44,065 nt of DNA from Candidatus Saccharimonadota bacterium (GTDB lineage Bacteria; Patescibacteriota; Saccharimonadia; Saccharimonadales; Saccharimonadaceae). Shown here piece by piece: positions 16,236-24,597 of this stretch. Position numbers and translations under genes: made by a program. Positions within the stretch are counted from its first letter, which is position 1. Each line of letters begins with the position of its first letter. The notes below the pieces were generated by a model. The model saw only the letters and a list, made by a program, of their open reading frames with translations, ran no database searches and was not told the origin of the DNA. The stretch spans positions 1 to 44,065 of the forward strand of contig JAGCNM010000025.1 in the NCBI GenBank assembly GCA_017645955.1, written 5' to 3'.

Positions 16236-17417
16236 ATGAGTGAGAAGAAAACCATCACTACCATCGACAACGACGTAGCGACAAAAGTCGACGTCGACGA
16301 GGCGGTCCTGGCCAAGCTCAAAGAATTTGATACCGGCACGGACACGATTACGAAAATCGTAGACGAGCTCGGCGTCGAAAGCCTCGAAGATTTGGCTTCG
16401 CTTGAAGTCTCCGATCTTACCGGTGCTGGTATGAAGCTGGCCAAAGCCCGCAAGCTCGTGAATGAGCTGAAAGCAAAGGCCGCAGCTCCTGCTGTAGCCG
16501 CTGCGGAAACCCGCGCCATCCAAACCCAGTTTGAGGCGCTTCTGCCTCCTGTGCCGACGGATGATTCTTGGCTCAACGCCTTGAAGACTGGCGGCATCCT
16601 GAAGGTGGACGAGTCGTCCTACATCGCTGCTATTCGTGCAGCACTGGCCTTCCAGGCTGGACTTTATTCCATCCCGGATGCCCTGGCAAAAGCCATGGAA
16701 AAATACGCCGATGAGACCGAAGAACAAGTCGATCCGACCTTCTACGCTCTGCGTAAGTCTCTGACTCGCCGCACCTATGGCGACATCTTCGCTGCCATCG
16801 ACGGCCTGGACGGCACTTTCATTACTGAAGGCCGTCGTAAGGAATTTCTCGGTCGCATCCGCGACACTCTGTGGCCGGCCATTGCCGAAAGCTATCAGAC
16901 GCTGGACGGCTGGTACCAGACTTGGCGCGCCAGTTTTTCTGACCCTTCGATGCTGATTGCCGCCATCGGTGGCGGATTTGGCGGTGGTGCTCCGGGAATG
17001 AGTATGATTACTCCGCCCGACACCGCACCCCTGCACGACGCCGGCGATACGTTGGTCGATTCCATCAACCGCGTCTTCCGCGGGACTGGCGTTCAGGTCG
17101 CCGCTGCCATGGCGTACGACGCCAATGTCATCCGCAATACGCTGGAAGACCCGCGCCTACCTTCTATGGTCGGCGTGAAAAACCGCGAGATGATGCTGAA
17201 GAAGATCGGCGCCGCCGTTTCTAGCAACTACGTTCGCCTGGAACAGAACCTGGTCAAATACGTCCTCGGCTTCGCCAAACACGATACTGTGACTTCCGAC
17301 GTGGAAGTCAACTACTTCGTGGCGCTCTGGCAGCTCGGCACTCAAATCAACTGGAACGAGCTCGGCGTAAGTGGCGCTGGCGGCGTGACCGGACTGACCG
17401 GGAAACGTGTCCTGTAA
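16236..17417 (+). CDS. Helical protein with SAM-like N-terminal domain, unknown function
   Basis: 393 residues, not recognised as a whole. Residues about 35-80 (VDELGVESLEDLASLEVSDL and the helix after it) resemble a SAM or helix-hairpin-helix interaction domain, followed by an Ala/Pro linker. The rest is mostly helical, with a Gly-rich loop IGGGFGGGAPGM near 245-256. No catalytic motif is obvious. It may be the scaffold or target of the vWA and PurA-like proteins (inference). GC content is about 57% in one sampled 60-base line, against about 42% in a sampled core-gene line. SD GAGGAGG; 13 bases after the PurA-like gene; last gene before a strong terminator. Confidence 0.85.
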   Translation: MSEKKTITTIDNDVATKVDVDEAVLAKLKEFDTGTDTITKIVDELGVESLEDLASLEVSDLTGAGMKLAKARKLVNELKAKAAAPAVAAAETRAIQTQFEALLPPVPTDDSWLNALKTGGILKVDESSYIAAIRAALAFQAGLYSIPDALAKAMEKYADETEEQVDPTFYALRKSLTRRTYGDIFAAIDGLDGTFITEGRRKEFLGRIRDTLWPAIAESYQTLDGWYQTWRASFSDPSMLIAAIGGGFGGGAPGMSMITPPDTAPLHDAGDTLVDSINRVFRGTGVQVAAAMAYDANVIRNTLEDPRLPSMVGVKNREMMLKKIGAAVSSNYVRLEQNLVKYVLGFAKHDTVTSDVEVNYFVALWQLGTQINWNELGVSGAGGVTGLTGKRVL

Positions 17418-17434
17418 ACCCCGCACATTAAAAT

Positions 17435-17461
17435 AGGCCCCCTTATAAGGGGGGCCTTTTT
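17435..17461 (+). terminator. Bidirectional terminator between island genes
   Basis: A GC-rich stem (17435-17444 with 17447-17457, one extra G) is followed by TTTTT on the plus strand. Read on the minus strand it is followed by TATTTTA, so it may also stop the converging nucleotidyltransferase gene. Confidence 0.88.
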
Positions 17462-17467
17462 CATGGC

Positions 17468-18628
17468 TTAAAGCCACACGTATTTTACATAGAGCATCGT
17501 GGCGATTGTACGATATTCGTCGTCGTAAAACGGACAATCGCCGTCCATTTCCTTCGGGGCATCGTAATCCATCCTGCCGGTAAACCTCGCGAAGCCTTTG
17601 TGAAGCAGCCGGTACTGCAATAAATCGCTTTCTAGCTTTTCAATTGCCCGCCTTTTTACGAAAGTTGACGGATTATTGAAATACAAATCTATGATTTTTT
17701 GCCTCATCTGTTCAAGATTCGATTTACTTCCGCCCAGCCAGACGGTATTGAGGTAAATATGAGCGCCTTCTGCGCTACCAGGATAAAGATCTTCGCTCGC
17801 GCAGAGTTCACTTAAACGCCAGACGTCCAAATCGCTATCTTTCGTTCCATAGCCCTTCAGCTTAGAACCGCCAACCATAACAATTTCTGACGGCTCAAGC
17901 TTTGAAGCAATTTCTTTAAGCTCCGTTTTAAAAGCCGGGATATTATCCGAAAACGGTCCTTCAAGCTTCGCGGATGGCGTCAGAAGTTCCGCCGGCTCGC
18001 CGAGCGAATCTAGCCACTCTTTCCGTTTTTCTGAATTATACAGCGGTTCAGATGGTTTTCTTTTAGGTAAAAACATCGTCTCGCTAGACAATTCCTCTAA
18101 CTTCAGTTCACTCAGAATTCTTTTTTCCTTAATATAGCCCCAAGTGTCTTTGAAACTCTGGCGTAAAGTATAATCTAAACCGTTGTTCCAGAGTATGTCG
18201 AGAATCTCTTTTTGGCTGAGGTAGCCATACTTTAAGAGCCAAGGTGTCAAGTGCGCGCATTTTACTACGCGCTCTAATCCTTCCTTGGGTCTTGCGTCGA
18301 GCTCAAAACAGTCGCCAAAATGGAAATTCTCACGTACATCCTTCACGTTTAGTAATCTATACCACGCTTTCTTGTACGTTTCACGGAACCATCCTGGCGC
18401 GCCCCAAAGGACCCAGAATGGTAAATAGAGTAATAACCTCTCGGAATTCGTCGCTTCAAGCAGCGCTCCACAGTTTTTATAGAACGCATCGCGCGTATGG
18501 ATTGTAGAATGGCTCCAGGCGCCTCTTTTTCCTCCTCTTAAAAATCCGCAAATATTGTCTGCAATTAAGCGTCGCGCATTATCATCATAGAACCTTCGCT
18601 CAACCGCCGGCTTCATTAAAACAGCCAC
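17468..18628 (-). CDS. Nucleotidyltransferase-fold protein
   Basis: 386 residues from the GTG at 18628. Residues about 253-269 read GGSKLKGYGTKDSDLDV, the GS-x(n)-DxD pattern of polymerase-beta-type nucleotidyltransferases, which transfer an NMP to protein, RNA or a small molecule. Residues 1-240 are helical with several Trp and have no known match. GTG is chosen over an in-frame TTG at 18661 because AGGGGGA lies just before it; the same SD type starts the island operon. It converges on that operon and shares its terminator. Close placement suggests one system, but transcription is separate. Confidence 0.82.
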   Translation of the reverse strand: MAVLMKPAVERRFYDDNARRLIADNICGFLRGGKRGAWSHSTIHTRDAFYKNCGALLEATNSERLLLYLPFWVLWGAPGWFRETYKKAWYRLLNVKDVRENFHFGDCFELDARPKEGLERVVKCAHLTPWLLKYGYLSQKEILDILWNNGLDYTLRQSFKDTWGYIKEKRILSELKLEELSSETMFLPKRKPSEPLYNSEKRKEWLDSLGEPAELLTPSAKLEGPFSDNIPAFKTELKEIASKLEPSEIVMVGGSKLKGYGTKDSDLDVWRLSELCASEDLYPGSAEGAHIYLNTVWLGGSKSNLEQMRQKIIDLYFNNPSTFVKRRAIEKLESDLLQYRLLHKGFARFTGRMDYDAPKEMDGDCPFYDDEYRTIATMLYVKYVWL

Positions 18629-18669
18629 AATTATCCCCCTCTCTATGCTTTTAATGTGCAATTAAATAT

Positions 18670-18678
18670 ATTATACCA
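18670..18678 (-). promoter_or_regulatory. Extended -10 promoter of the nucleotidyltransferase gene
   Basis: TGGTATAAT on the minus strand. Predicted start near 18663, leaving about 35 leader bases with the SD before GTG 18628. Confidence 0.65.
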
Positions 18679-18721
18679 TAATTCTATTGTTCTGTCTAAA
18701 GCAGGGAAGACTCTCTAAGAC

Positions 18722-18745
18722 ATAAAAAATGCGCTTGAGCGCGAC
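18722..18745 (-). terminator. Ancestral tRNA-Leu terminator, now separated from the gene
   Basis: Read on the minus strand: GCGC-TCAA-GCGC stem-loop (18731-18742) followed by A and TTTTTT. It lies 15 bases beyond the distal att copy, in the position expected for the terminator of tRNA-Leu before the element was inserted. Confidence 0.65.
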
Positions 18746-18759
18746 ATTCTAAAATGAAA

Positions 18760-18781
18760 TGGTGCGCCTGACTAGACTCGA
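18760..18781 (-). repeat. Distal att repeat (copy of tRNA-Leu 3' end)
   Basis: 22 bases identical to 25762-25783, beginning TGGTGCGCCTGACTAGACTC on the plus strand. It covers CCA, the 3' acceptor strand and part of the T arm. Identity stops right after 18781. Confidence 0.9.
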
Positions 18782-18955
18782 TTCGAAGAACGAGTCGGCG
18801 CGGTGTTATACAATCTTAATGGTGCCCGAAATCCAAATAATTACGAACCACTCTATGAAGTGGTCGAGTATGTAATTTTGAACCCAACTTGGTGGCCAAG
18901 CTATATTTTAGTTAATAGTGATATTAACCCTGATTTACAAGATTTCGTATACTGA
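18776..18955 (+). pseudogene. Orphan C-terminal coding fragment next to the att site
   Basis: An open frame follows the TAG inside the att repeat and ends at TGA 18953-18955. The translation looks protein-like (LYNLNGARNPNNYEPLYEVV, then NPTWWPSYILVNSDINPDL) but has no ATG and no SD; the only possible start is GTG 18803. It is probably the 3' remnant of a gene cut by integration or deletion. Family unknown. The rest of 18679-19008 holds the ancestral terminator, the att repeat and the leader of the next gene. Confidence 0.45.
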
Positions 18956-19008
18956 AACTACATCAAGGAAACTAGTTACGAACTATTAATACAATACTAG
19001 AAAGAGAG

Positions 19009-19398
19009 ATGAATATGTTAAATAATACCACCAATACTCAGGTGAAGCAGCAAACATTAAAAAATGGCAACCCAATCAATAGAGAGCGCCAGTTTGGGCA
19101 ACCTAACGGCAACAAACAGGGTAAGGGGTTCTGGAAAAAAGAAAATACCCCAAGATTTAAGCTAGAACAAATGCTAATGATGGACGAAAATGAAATTGTA
19201 GGAATAATAAACGACAAAACTAGATCATTATTTGAAAGGAAAGTTACAAAATCCTTATTTAATGAAGAGAGCTTCAAGGGGTTAGAATTAATGATAAATC
19301 AGGTATATGGACCACCAAAGCAAAAAATCGACTTAGACTACGATAATGATGAACATTACAATATTTCTTTTGTCGTAAAGGATTTCAGAAAAGAATAG
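19009..19398 (+). CDS. Small phage-like protein (possibly small-terminase-like)
   Basis: 129 residues. The N-terminus is Asn/Gln-rich and basic, with a NGNKQGKGFWKKENTPRFK segment like the start of many phage small-terminase or DUF5681-type proteins. A helical middle follows, then LMINQVYGPPKQKIDLDYD, which resembles the GKPKQ-type end of that group. The match is weak and the function is tentative. ATGAATATG gives two possible starts; GAGAG serves as a weak SD. First intact gene inside the tRNA-Leu element. Confidence 0.65.
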   Translation: MNMLNNTTNTQVKQQTLKNGNPINRERQFGQPNGNKQGKGFWKKENTPRFKLEQMLMMDENEIVGIINDKTRSLFERKVTKSLFNEESFKGLELMINQVYGPPKQKIDLDYDNDEHYNISFVVKDFRKE

Positions 19399-19478
19399 AA
19401 CAATAATTATAGAATTCAATTCAGTAGTATTACTTTGCGTCTTTAAACTGCCAATACAAAAGTGTACTATATTGACAA

Positions 19479-20735
19479 ATGAGAAGTTTTATGAAAAAAT
19501 TATGCCAGATGGTAAAAAAACAAAAAAGAATAAAACGTCATAAAAACAACTCTGCAAAGCGGAAGGTTCATAAAAAACAGAGTAAGAATAACCTCTGGAA
19601 TAATTGTTTTAAAACGAAAAAGAGCTTATTCATCTGTACGATTGTATTTCTTGTTTTAGTAGTAATTCTCACAATAATAATCGTAAATAGCGTTAATAAC
19701 TCTAAATTAATTGAGCCAGATATAGGATATATCGATTATAATCAAAAAGTTACCTCAGAGAATGATGAAGAATTCGATTCAAATTATAAAACGGGCTCAA
19801 ACAAGGATTTTTCTGTTCGTTTCCCAGAATTACAATGCGAAGAAGAATGCGACAATATTGGTACAGTCAGACTAGGTAATGATATTTTACAAAAAGACAA
19901 AGATTATATAGTGAAAAAGGGGAGCGTTATAATAGTATTACTAGCTAAAGCTATGAATCGCTTTGACACAGGAAACTATAGTCTGACTTTTGAATATACA
20001 ATAAACAATATAAAAACAATAATAGGTGTCAAGATCTCTATAGTGTCAACCAGTGCGAATGACACTTCATCAAATGAAGAGGATAAAAATGAAGACAATG
20101 CTACGGCCACAACAGATACGACTACGGCACAAGAAACGAAGCCAAATGAGACGAATGGATCTTCTAGCGGCAACAATAATAGCAGCGAAGCGCCAACACC
20201 AGAACCGCAACAGGTTATTCCCGAGAAATATAGCGATGAATGGTTCAATGCTTGTCCCAAAGATGAGTGGTGGGAAGGTAACCAAATACAATATCGTGTT
20301 TGCGCTAGGGTACCAGACCCTCATCGGCTAGGATGGACGAGAAGCGAATCAAATGATAACGTAGTAAAAGGAACGTTTGTAAATAGATGGGGTTATGCTA
20401 AAGAACATAACATGACTCAAATACTCTTGCCAGAATTCTTCTTATTCGATGTTGGCGATTCCTATGGACAAATCCACGTTCCTGATGGATTATTCCCGCA
20501 ATCAATAGAGGGCCAATACCTCGTACAATATTGGGGTTCATATCAAAACGGACGATGGTCTGTGACGGGGGAAATAAAATATCAAAGTTGTTTAGGCGAA
20601 AAATGCTACGAGCCTATCATCCTTAACGCCGAACAAACAGCATTCGTAGACAATCTCACGCAAATTGGAGAAAACTATCTGAACGAGCTTGAAGCTTCTT
20701 TCAATTATTATAGTGCGTTTCCTTATAACCATTAA
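19479..20735 (+). CDS. Membrane-anchored extracellular protein, element-encoded
   Basis: 418 residues, not recognised. A strongly basic N-terminus (Lys/Arg-rich to residue 48) precedes one transmembrane helix (about 49-71). Residues 72-190 look beta-rich. A Thr/Ser/Asn/Glu-rich linker at about 190-245 leads to a C-terminal domain with several Cys and Trp (ACPKDEWWEGNQIQYRVCAR). Topology is N-in, C-out. A second ATG at 19491 is possible. TATATT lies 5-6 bases before the first ATG, so this may be another leaderless gene. Likely a surface function carried by the element; it could alter host contact or exclude other elements (speculation). Confidence 0.78.
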   Translation: MRSFMKKLCQMVKKQKRIKRHKNNSAKRKVHKKQSKNNLWNNCFKTKKSLFICTIVFLVLVVILTIIIVNSVNNSKLIEPDIGYIDYNQKVTSENDEEFDSNYKTGSNKDFSVRFPELQCEEECDNIGTVRLGNDILQKDKDYIVKKGSVIIVLLAKAMNRFDTGNYSLTFEYTINNIKTIIGVKISIVSTSANDTSSNEEDKNEDNATATTDTTTAQETKPNETNGSSSGNNNSSEAPTPEPQQVIPEKYSDEWFNACPKDEWWEGNQIQYRVCARVPDPHRLGWTRSESNDNVVKGTFVNRWGYAKEHNMTQILLPEFFLFDVGDSYGQIHVPDGLFPQSIEGQYLVQYWGSYQNGRWSVTGEIKYQSCLGEKCYEPIILNAEQTAFVDNLTQIGENYLNELEASFNYYSAFPYNH

Positions 20736-20773
20736 TCGATAGTGATCTAACGCCAAATCTGCTTAAAACTAGT

Positions 20774-23713
20774 TCACTTTGCAATCTTTTTTCTTGTGCA
20801 ATATGGACATCTAACACTGCTATGGTGGAGATCGTGCGGAGCTGATTGCCATTTATGCCCGCTTGGGCAATTCCACCAAACTTTTTTACCCGAATTGGCG
20901 GTAATATCCGTAGGTTTTAGGCTGCCATTTTTTTCATAGTCCCACTGTTTTAATAGGCTTTTTTTGATTGTAGCTAAATCATTAACTCCCGCAATAGCGT
21001 TTCTACCGGAACAAAACGGGCAACCAACGCCTTTATTTCTACTAACGATTGTAGCTTCCCATTCGTGACCTTTCGAACATCTCCACCAAACTTTTTTGCC
21101 ATTGTTTGACGTAAAGTCTCGTGGTTTTAGATCCCCATTTTTTTCATAATTCCATTCTTTTGCCAATGTGGGATTAGTCGAGGATAGATCGTTGAGGCCA
21201 GGAACGGTTATTCTGTTGGAGCAAATAGGACAACCTCTGCCCTGATTTCTGTTGCCGATCGTAGCTTCCCATTCGTGACCTTTCGAACATCTCCACCAAA
21301 CTTTTTTGCTGCTGTTTGATGTAAAGTCTTGTGGTTTTAGATTCCCATTTTTTTCATAATTCCATTCTTTTGCTAGTTGAGGGTTTATAGATGCTAGGTC
21401 ATTAAAATTGACGAGTACTTTGTGCCCAGAACAAAACGGGCAACCAACGCCTTTATTTCTACTAACAATCGTAGCTTCCCATTCGTGACCTTTCGAACAT
21501 CTCCACCAAACTTTTTTGCCGCTGTTTGATGTAAAGTCTTGTGGTTTTAGATTCCCATTTTTTTCATAATTCCATTCTTTTGCTAGTTGAGGGTTTATAG
21601 TTATTAGATCGTTATATCCTATTAATATTTTATTACCACTACAGTAATTGCATTTACATCCACTGAGTTTACTTGGTATAGTAGTCTCATAACTATGCCC
21701 GTTCTCGCATTTTAGCCATACTTTTTTTCTAGAACCTTTACTAATATCTGTGGGCTTAATTATATTCTTTTTATAGTCCCATATAGCTAGTAATTCTGGG
21801 TTTGTGGTGGCGATATCATTAAAACCAGCTAATACCCTTTGGCCAGAACAATATGGACATTTAAGCTTTTTTGACGTTCTGCCGTTTGGCGTAGAAGCAT
21901 AGCTATGACCTTTAGGACAAATCCACCAAATTTTTTTAATATGTCCTTTTCCGACTTCTGTTGGTTTAGCCTTATTCTTTTTATAGTCCCATTCTTTTGC
22001 TAGTTCTGGATGAGTGGTAGCTAGATCATTAAATCCGGCGAGCACTTTATGGCCAGAGCAGTAAGGGCACCCACTTCTTCTATGATTAAGTAATAGAACT
22101 GAATAGCTGTGGCCTTTATCACAAATGAGCCAAACTTTCTTGTTTGCACCGCTACTTACTTCCGTAGGTTTAATTGTGTTCTTTTTATAATCCCACTTTT
22201 CTAAGAGTTCAGGCTCCGTAGTGGCTAGGTCATTGAAACCAATGAGCACTCTTTTTCCGGTGCAGTATGGACAACTGGTGCCACCGTTTATTTTATTTGA
22301 GGGAGCTGCTTGATAACTATGACCTTTTGGGCATTTCCAGTATACGTTAAAACTAACGCCAGCAGATGTATTATTCGGTGTTATGCCGTATTCATTATTT
22401 TTTTCATAATCCCATTCAGCTAAGCACTCAGGATTTGTTTTTGCTATACAATTTTCTTTATCAAAATCAATAACTAGTTTTTTAATTTCGTTATAGTCTC
22501 TAGTTATATTAATATTTAGATTAACATCCAAAATGCCTTCTAGATATATTAACCCAGGTATAATATGAGAACAGTCTGGCTTATTTTTTTGTGGTAAAGT
22601 AAAGACTAGCGAAGAAGATGTTTTTAATTCTTGAAGACAATTCTCTCTAATACGAACAAGCTTTACGCCGTTCGCTTCGCATAAAGAGTCTTTGTCTAAA
22701 TCTTTGTTTAATAAACGGTGCCAATAACCATCATATTCAATGCCTATTCTCTTACTTGGCAGGAAAATGTCTAGTTCTTTACCATTTAACCATGCTGGCC
22801 TATAGTTTTCCTCGGCATCTGGAAAAACTTTTTTTAAATAGAAGAAAATGGCTTTTTCTGGAAACGATATCCTTAACCTTTTTTTACATATTGGACAAGA
22901 TGATACGTGTCCATCAGCCGTTCGTGTATATACTGTAGCTTCCCATTTATGCCCCTTTTCACACTGCCACCAAAACTTTTGCTTACCACCTAAGGATAAA
23001 CTAGTTGGATCTACAGTGTTTTTTTCATAATCCCATTCCTTCGCTAATTCTGGATATTTTGTCAAAAGGTTGTTTTCTGATGTGGCTCTACGTCCCGAAC
23101 AATATGGGCATCCGCAACCCTCTTTACTATTATTGATGATTGTGGCTTGGTAACTATGTCCTTTTGGACACTTCCACCAAATGTTTCCAGAGTACCCTCT
23201 ACTGATTTCTGTAGGTTTTACTACGTTTTTTTCATAATCCCAGTATTTAATAAGTTCTGGGTTGGTTGTGGCTACATCGTTTAAACCAGCTAAAACTCTT
23301 CTATTTGAGCAATATGGACAACCAACCCCATGAGTTCTAGGAAAAATTACTGAATCATAGCTATGACCTTTTGGGCATTTCCACCATACTTTATCTTTAA
23401 AACCGACGCCTATTTTATTAGGGAATATTCCAAGTTTATTATTCTTATCATAATCCCATTCTTTTAATAACTGTGGGCACTTTGTGGCGAAATCGTTAAA
23501 GCCTTCCAGGAGTCTATGTCCTGAACAATATGGACAACCTAGATGGCGTCTGGTTCTATCACAGATTTTAAGTTGGTAGTGATGCCCTTTATCACATATC
23601 CACCAAGCTTCCTTTCCAGATCCAAAAGTAATATCCTCGAAAAAGATTCCATTCTCACCATTTTTTTTATAATCCCATTCTTTTGCTAGGTTGGGGTAGT
23701 CTTTTTTTAACAT
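20774..23713 (-). CDS. Zinc-ribbon array protein with embedded PD-(D/E)XK-like nuclease
   Basis: 979 residues. I count 12 repeats of about 65-75 residues of the DUF4379 (probable zinc-ribbon) type: P-x-L-x-x-x-W(D/N)Y-x-KN, then W-x-C-x-x-GH, then C-P-x-C, then N-D-L. Four precede and eight follow an inserted domain (about 285-375) with FPEKAIFFYL, GKELDIFLPSKRIGIEYDG and KLVRIREN, the Vsr/DUF559-like layout whose acidic residues bind the catalytic metal. Probably a DNA endonuclease using the ribbon array to read a long target. Repeats 9-11 are nearly identical in DNA as well, showing recent duplication. Starts 11 bases after a -10 box; divergent from an HNH gene. Confidence 0.9.
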   Translation of the reverse strand: MLKKDYPNLAKEWDYKKNGENGIFFEDITFGSGKEAWWICDKGHHYQLKICDRTRRHLGCPYCSGHRLLEGFNDFATKCPQLLKEWDYDKNNKLGIFPNKIGVGFKDKVWWKCPKGHSYDSVIFPRTHGVGCPYCSNRRVLAGLNDVATTNPELIKYWDYEKNVVKPTEISRGYSGNIWWKCPKGHSYQATIINNSKEGCGCPYCSGRRATSENNLLTKYPELAKEWDYEKNTVDPTSLSLGGKQKFWWQCEKGHKWEATVYTRTADGHVSSCPICKKRLRISFPEKAIFFYLKKVFPDAEENYRPAWLNGKELDIFLPSKRIGIEYDGYWHRLLNKDLDKDSLCEANGVKLVRIRENCLQELKTSSSLVFTLPQKNKPDCSHIIPGLIYLEGILDVNLNINITRDYNEIKKLVIDFDKENCIAKTNPECLAEWDYEKNNEYGITPNNTSAGVSFNVYWKCPKGHSYQAAPSNKINGGTSCPYCTGKRVLIGFNDLATTEPELLEKWDYKKNTIKPTEVSSGANKKVWLICDKGHSYSVLLLNHRRSGCPYCSGHKVLAGFNDLATTHPELAKEWDYKKNKAKPTEVGKGHIKKIWWICPKGHSYASTPNGRTSKKLKCPYCSGQRVLAGFNDIATTNPELLAIWDYKKNIIKPTDISKGSRKKVWLKCENGHSYETTIPSKLSGCKCNYCSGNKILIGYNDLITINPQLAKEWNYEKNGNLKPQDFTSNSGKKVWWRCSKGHEWEATIVSRNKGVGCPFCSGHKVLVNFNDLASINPQLAKEWNYEKNGNLKPQDFTSNSSKKVWWRCSKGHEWEATIGNRNQGRGCPICSNRITVPGLNDLSSTNPTLAKEWNYEKNGDLKPRDFTSNNGKKVWWRCSKGHEWEATIVSRNKGVGCPFCSGRNAIAGVNDLATIKKSLLKQWDYEKNGSLKPTDITANSGKKVWWNCPSGHKWQSAPHDLHHSSVRCPYCTRKKIAK

Positions 23714-23724
23714 ATCTTGCGCTA

Positions 23725-23779
23725 ATTATACCTGACGTAATTATAGCATATTTGCATTATCGAAATAAGATGATATAAT
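23725..23779. promoter_or_regulatory. Divergent promoters for the two nuclease genes
   Basis: On the minus strand TATAAT (23730-23725) drives the zinc-ribbon nuclease with a leader of about 5 bases. On the plus strand TGATATAAT (23771-23779) drives the HNH gene with a leader of about 20 bases. Confidence 0.6.
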
Positions 23780-23805
23780 ATTATTTAGTAAAAGTAATAG
23801 AGTAA

Positions 23806-24573
23806 ATGCGAGAAGAAACTACTAGAATTTGTAGGGTGTGCAGTAAAGAAAAACCTCTAGACGAGTTTCGTATCAGGGGGGATTCTGGCAAGCGTAGAAC
23901 GGAGTGTAAAAGTTGTCTAAGTGAGTATTTAAAAGAATATAGGAAAGCAAACAGACAGCATATTTCTGAACTCAATAAAAATTGGAGAGAAGAACACAAA
24001 AAAGAATTGTTAGAGTATCAGCTTAATTGGCAGCGAAATAATAGAGAAAAATGCCATTCTTATAATAAGAAATCTAGCCAGAATATGGCAGAGGAAAGAA
24101 GAGCAAAAGCAAATTTACGTTATAAAAGGTATAGAGATGCTAGAAAGAATAATCCAGAGTTCAGGGAGTATATTAGAGTAAAGAATCGTGAATCGAGTAA
24201 GCGTCGTCGTAAAAAAATAACAGCTTATGAAGAAAATCGTAAGAAAGTTGACCCCATTTTTAAATTAAAAAAACAAATTAGAAATGAGATTAGGGAATCA
24301 TTTAATCGTAGAGGTTTTAGAAAATCTAAACGTACTGAAGAAATAGTGGGTTGTACCTTGCAAGAGCTATACCATTATCTATGTAAGACATATTTAACTA
24401 GATATGGGGAAATATATGACGGTAATAAGGTCGTACATATAGATCATATAATCCCGCTCGCTTCGGCAAAAAGCAAGAAAGACGTTGTAAGACTATGCCA
24501 TTACACAAATCTTCAGTTATTAAAACCTGAAGATAATTTGGAGAAAAATGATAGCTTAGATTGGTGTTTATAG
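23806..24573 (+). CDS. HNH endonuclease with N-terminal zinc ribbon
   Basis: 255 residues. The N-terminus has a four-Cys zinc site (CRVCSKEKPLDEF, then CKSC). The middle is a long, very basic helical stretch rich in Lys, Arg and Asn, suited to DNA contact. The C-terminus is an HNH nuclease: VVHIDHIIPLASAKSKKDV, LCHYTNLQLLKPEDN and a final EKND. No SD is visible. This architecture is common in phage and homing-type endonucleases. It is divergent from the 979-residue nuclease, and both lie in the element, so they could work as a pair in transfer or defence (inference). Confidence 0.88.
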   Translation: MREETTRICRVCSKEKPLDEFRIRGDSGKRRTECKSCLSEYLKEYRKANRQHISELNKNWREEHKKELLEYQLNWQRNNREKCHSYNKKSSQNMAEERRAKANLRYKRYRDARKNNPEFREYIRVKNRESSKRRRKKITAYEENRKKVDPIFKLKKQIRNEIRESFNRRGFRKSKRTEEIVGCTLQELYHYLCKTYLTRYGEIYDGNKVVHIDHIIPLASAKSKKDVVRLCHYTNLQLLKPEDNLEKNDSLDWCL

Positions 24574-24597
24574 CGAAACAAATTCAAGATTTATTGT

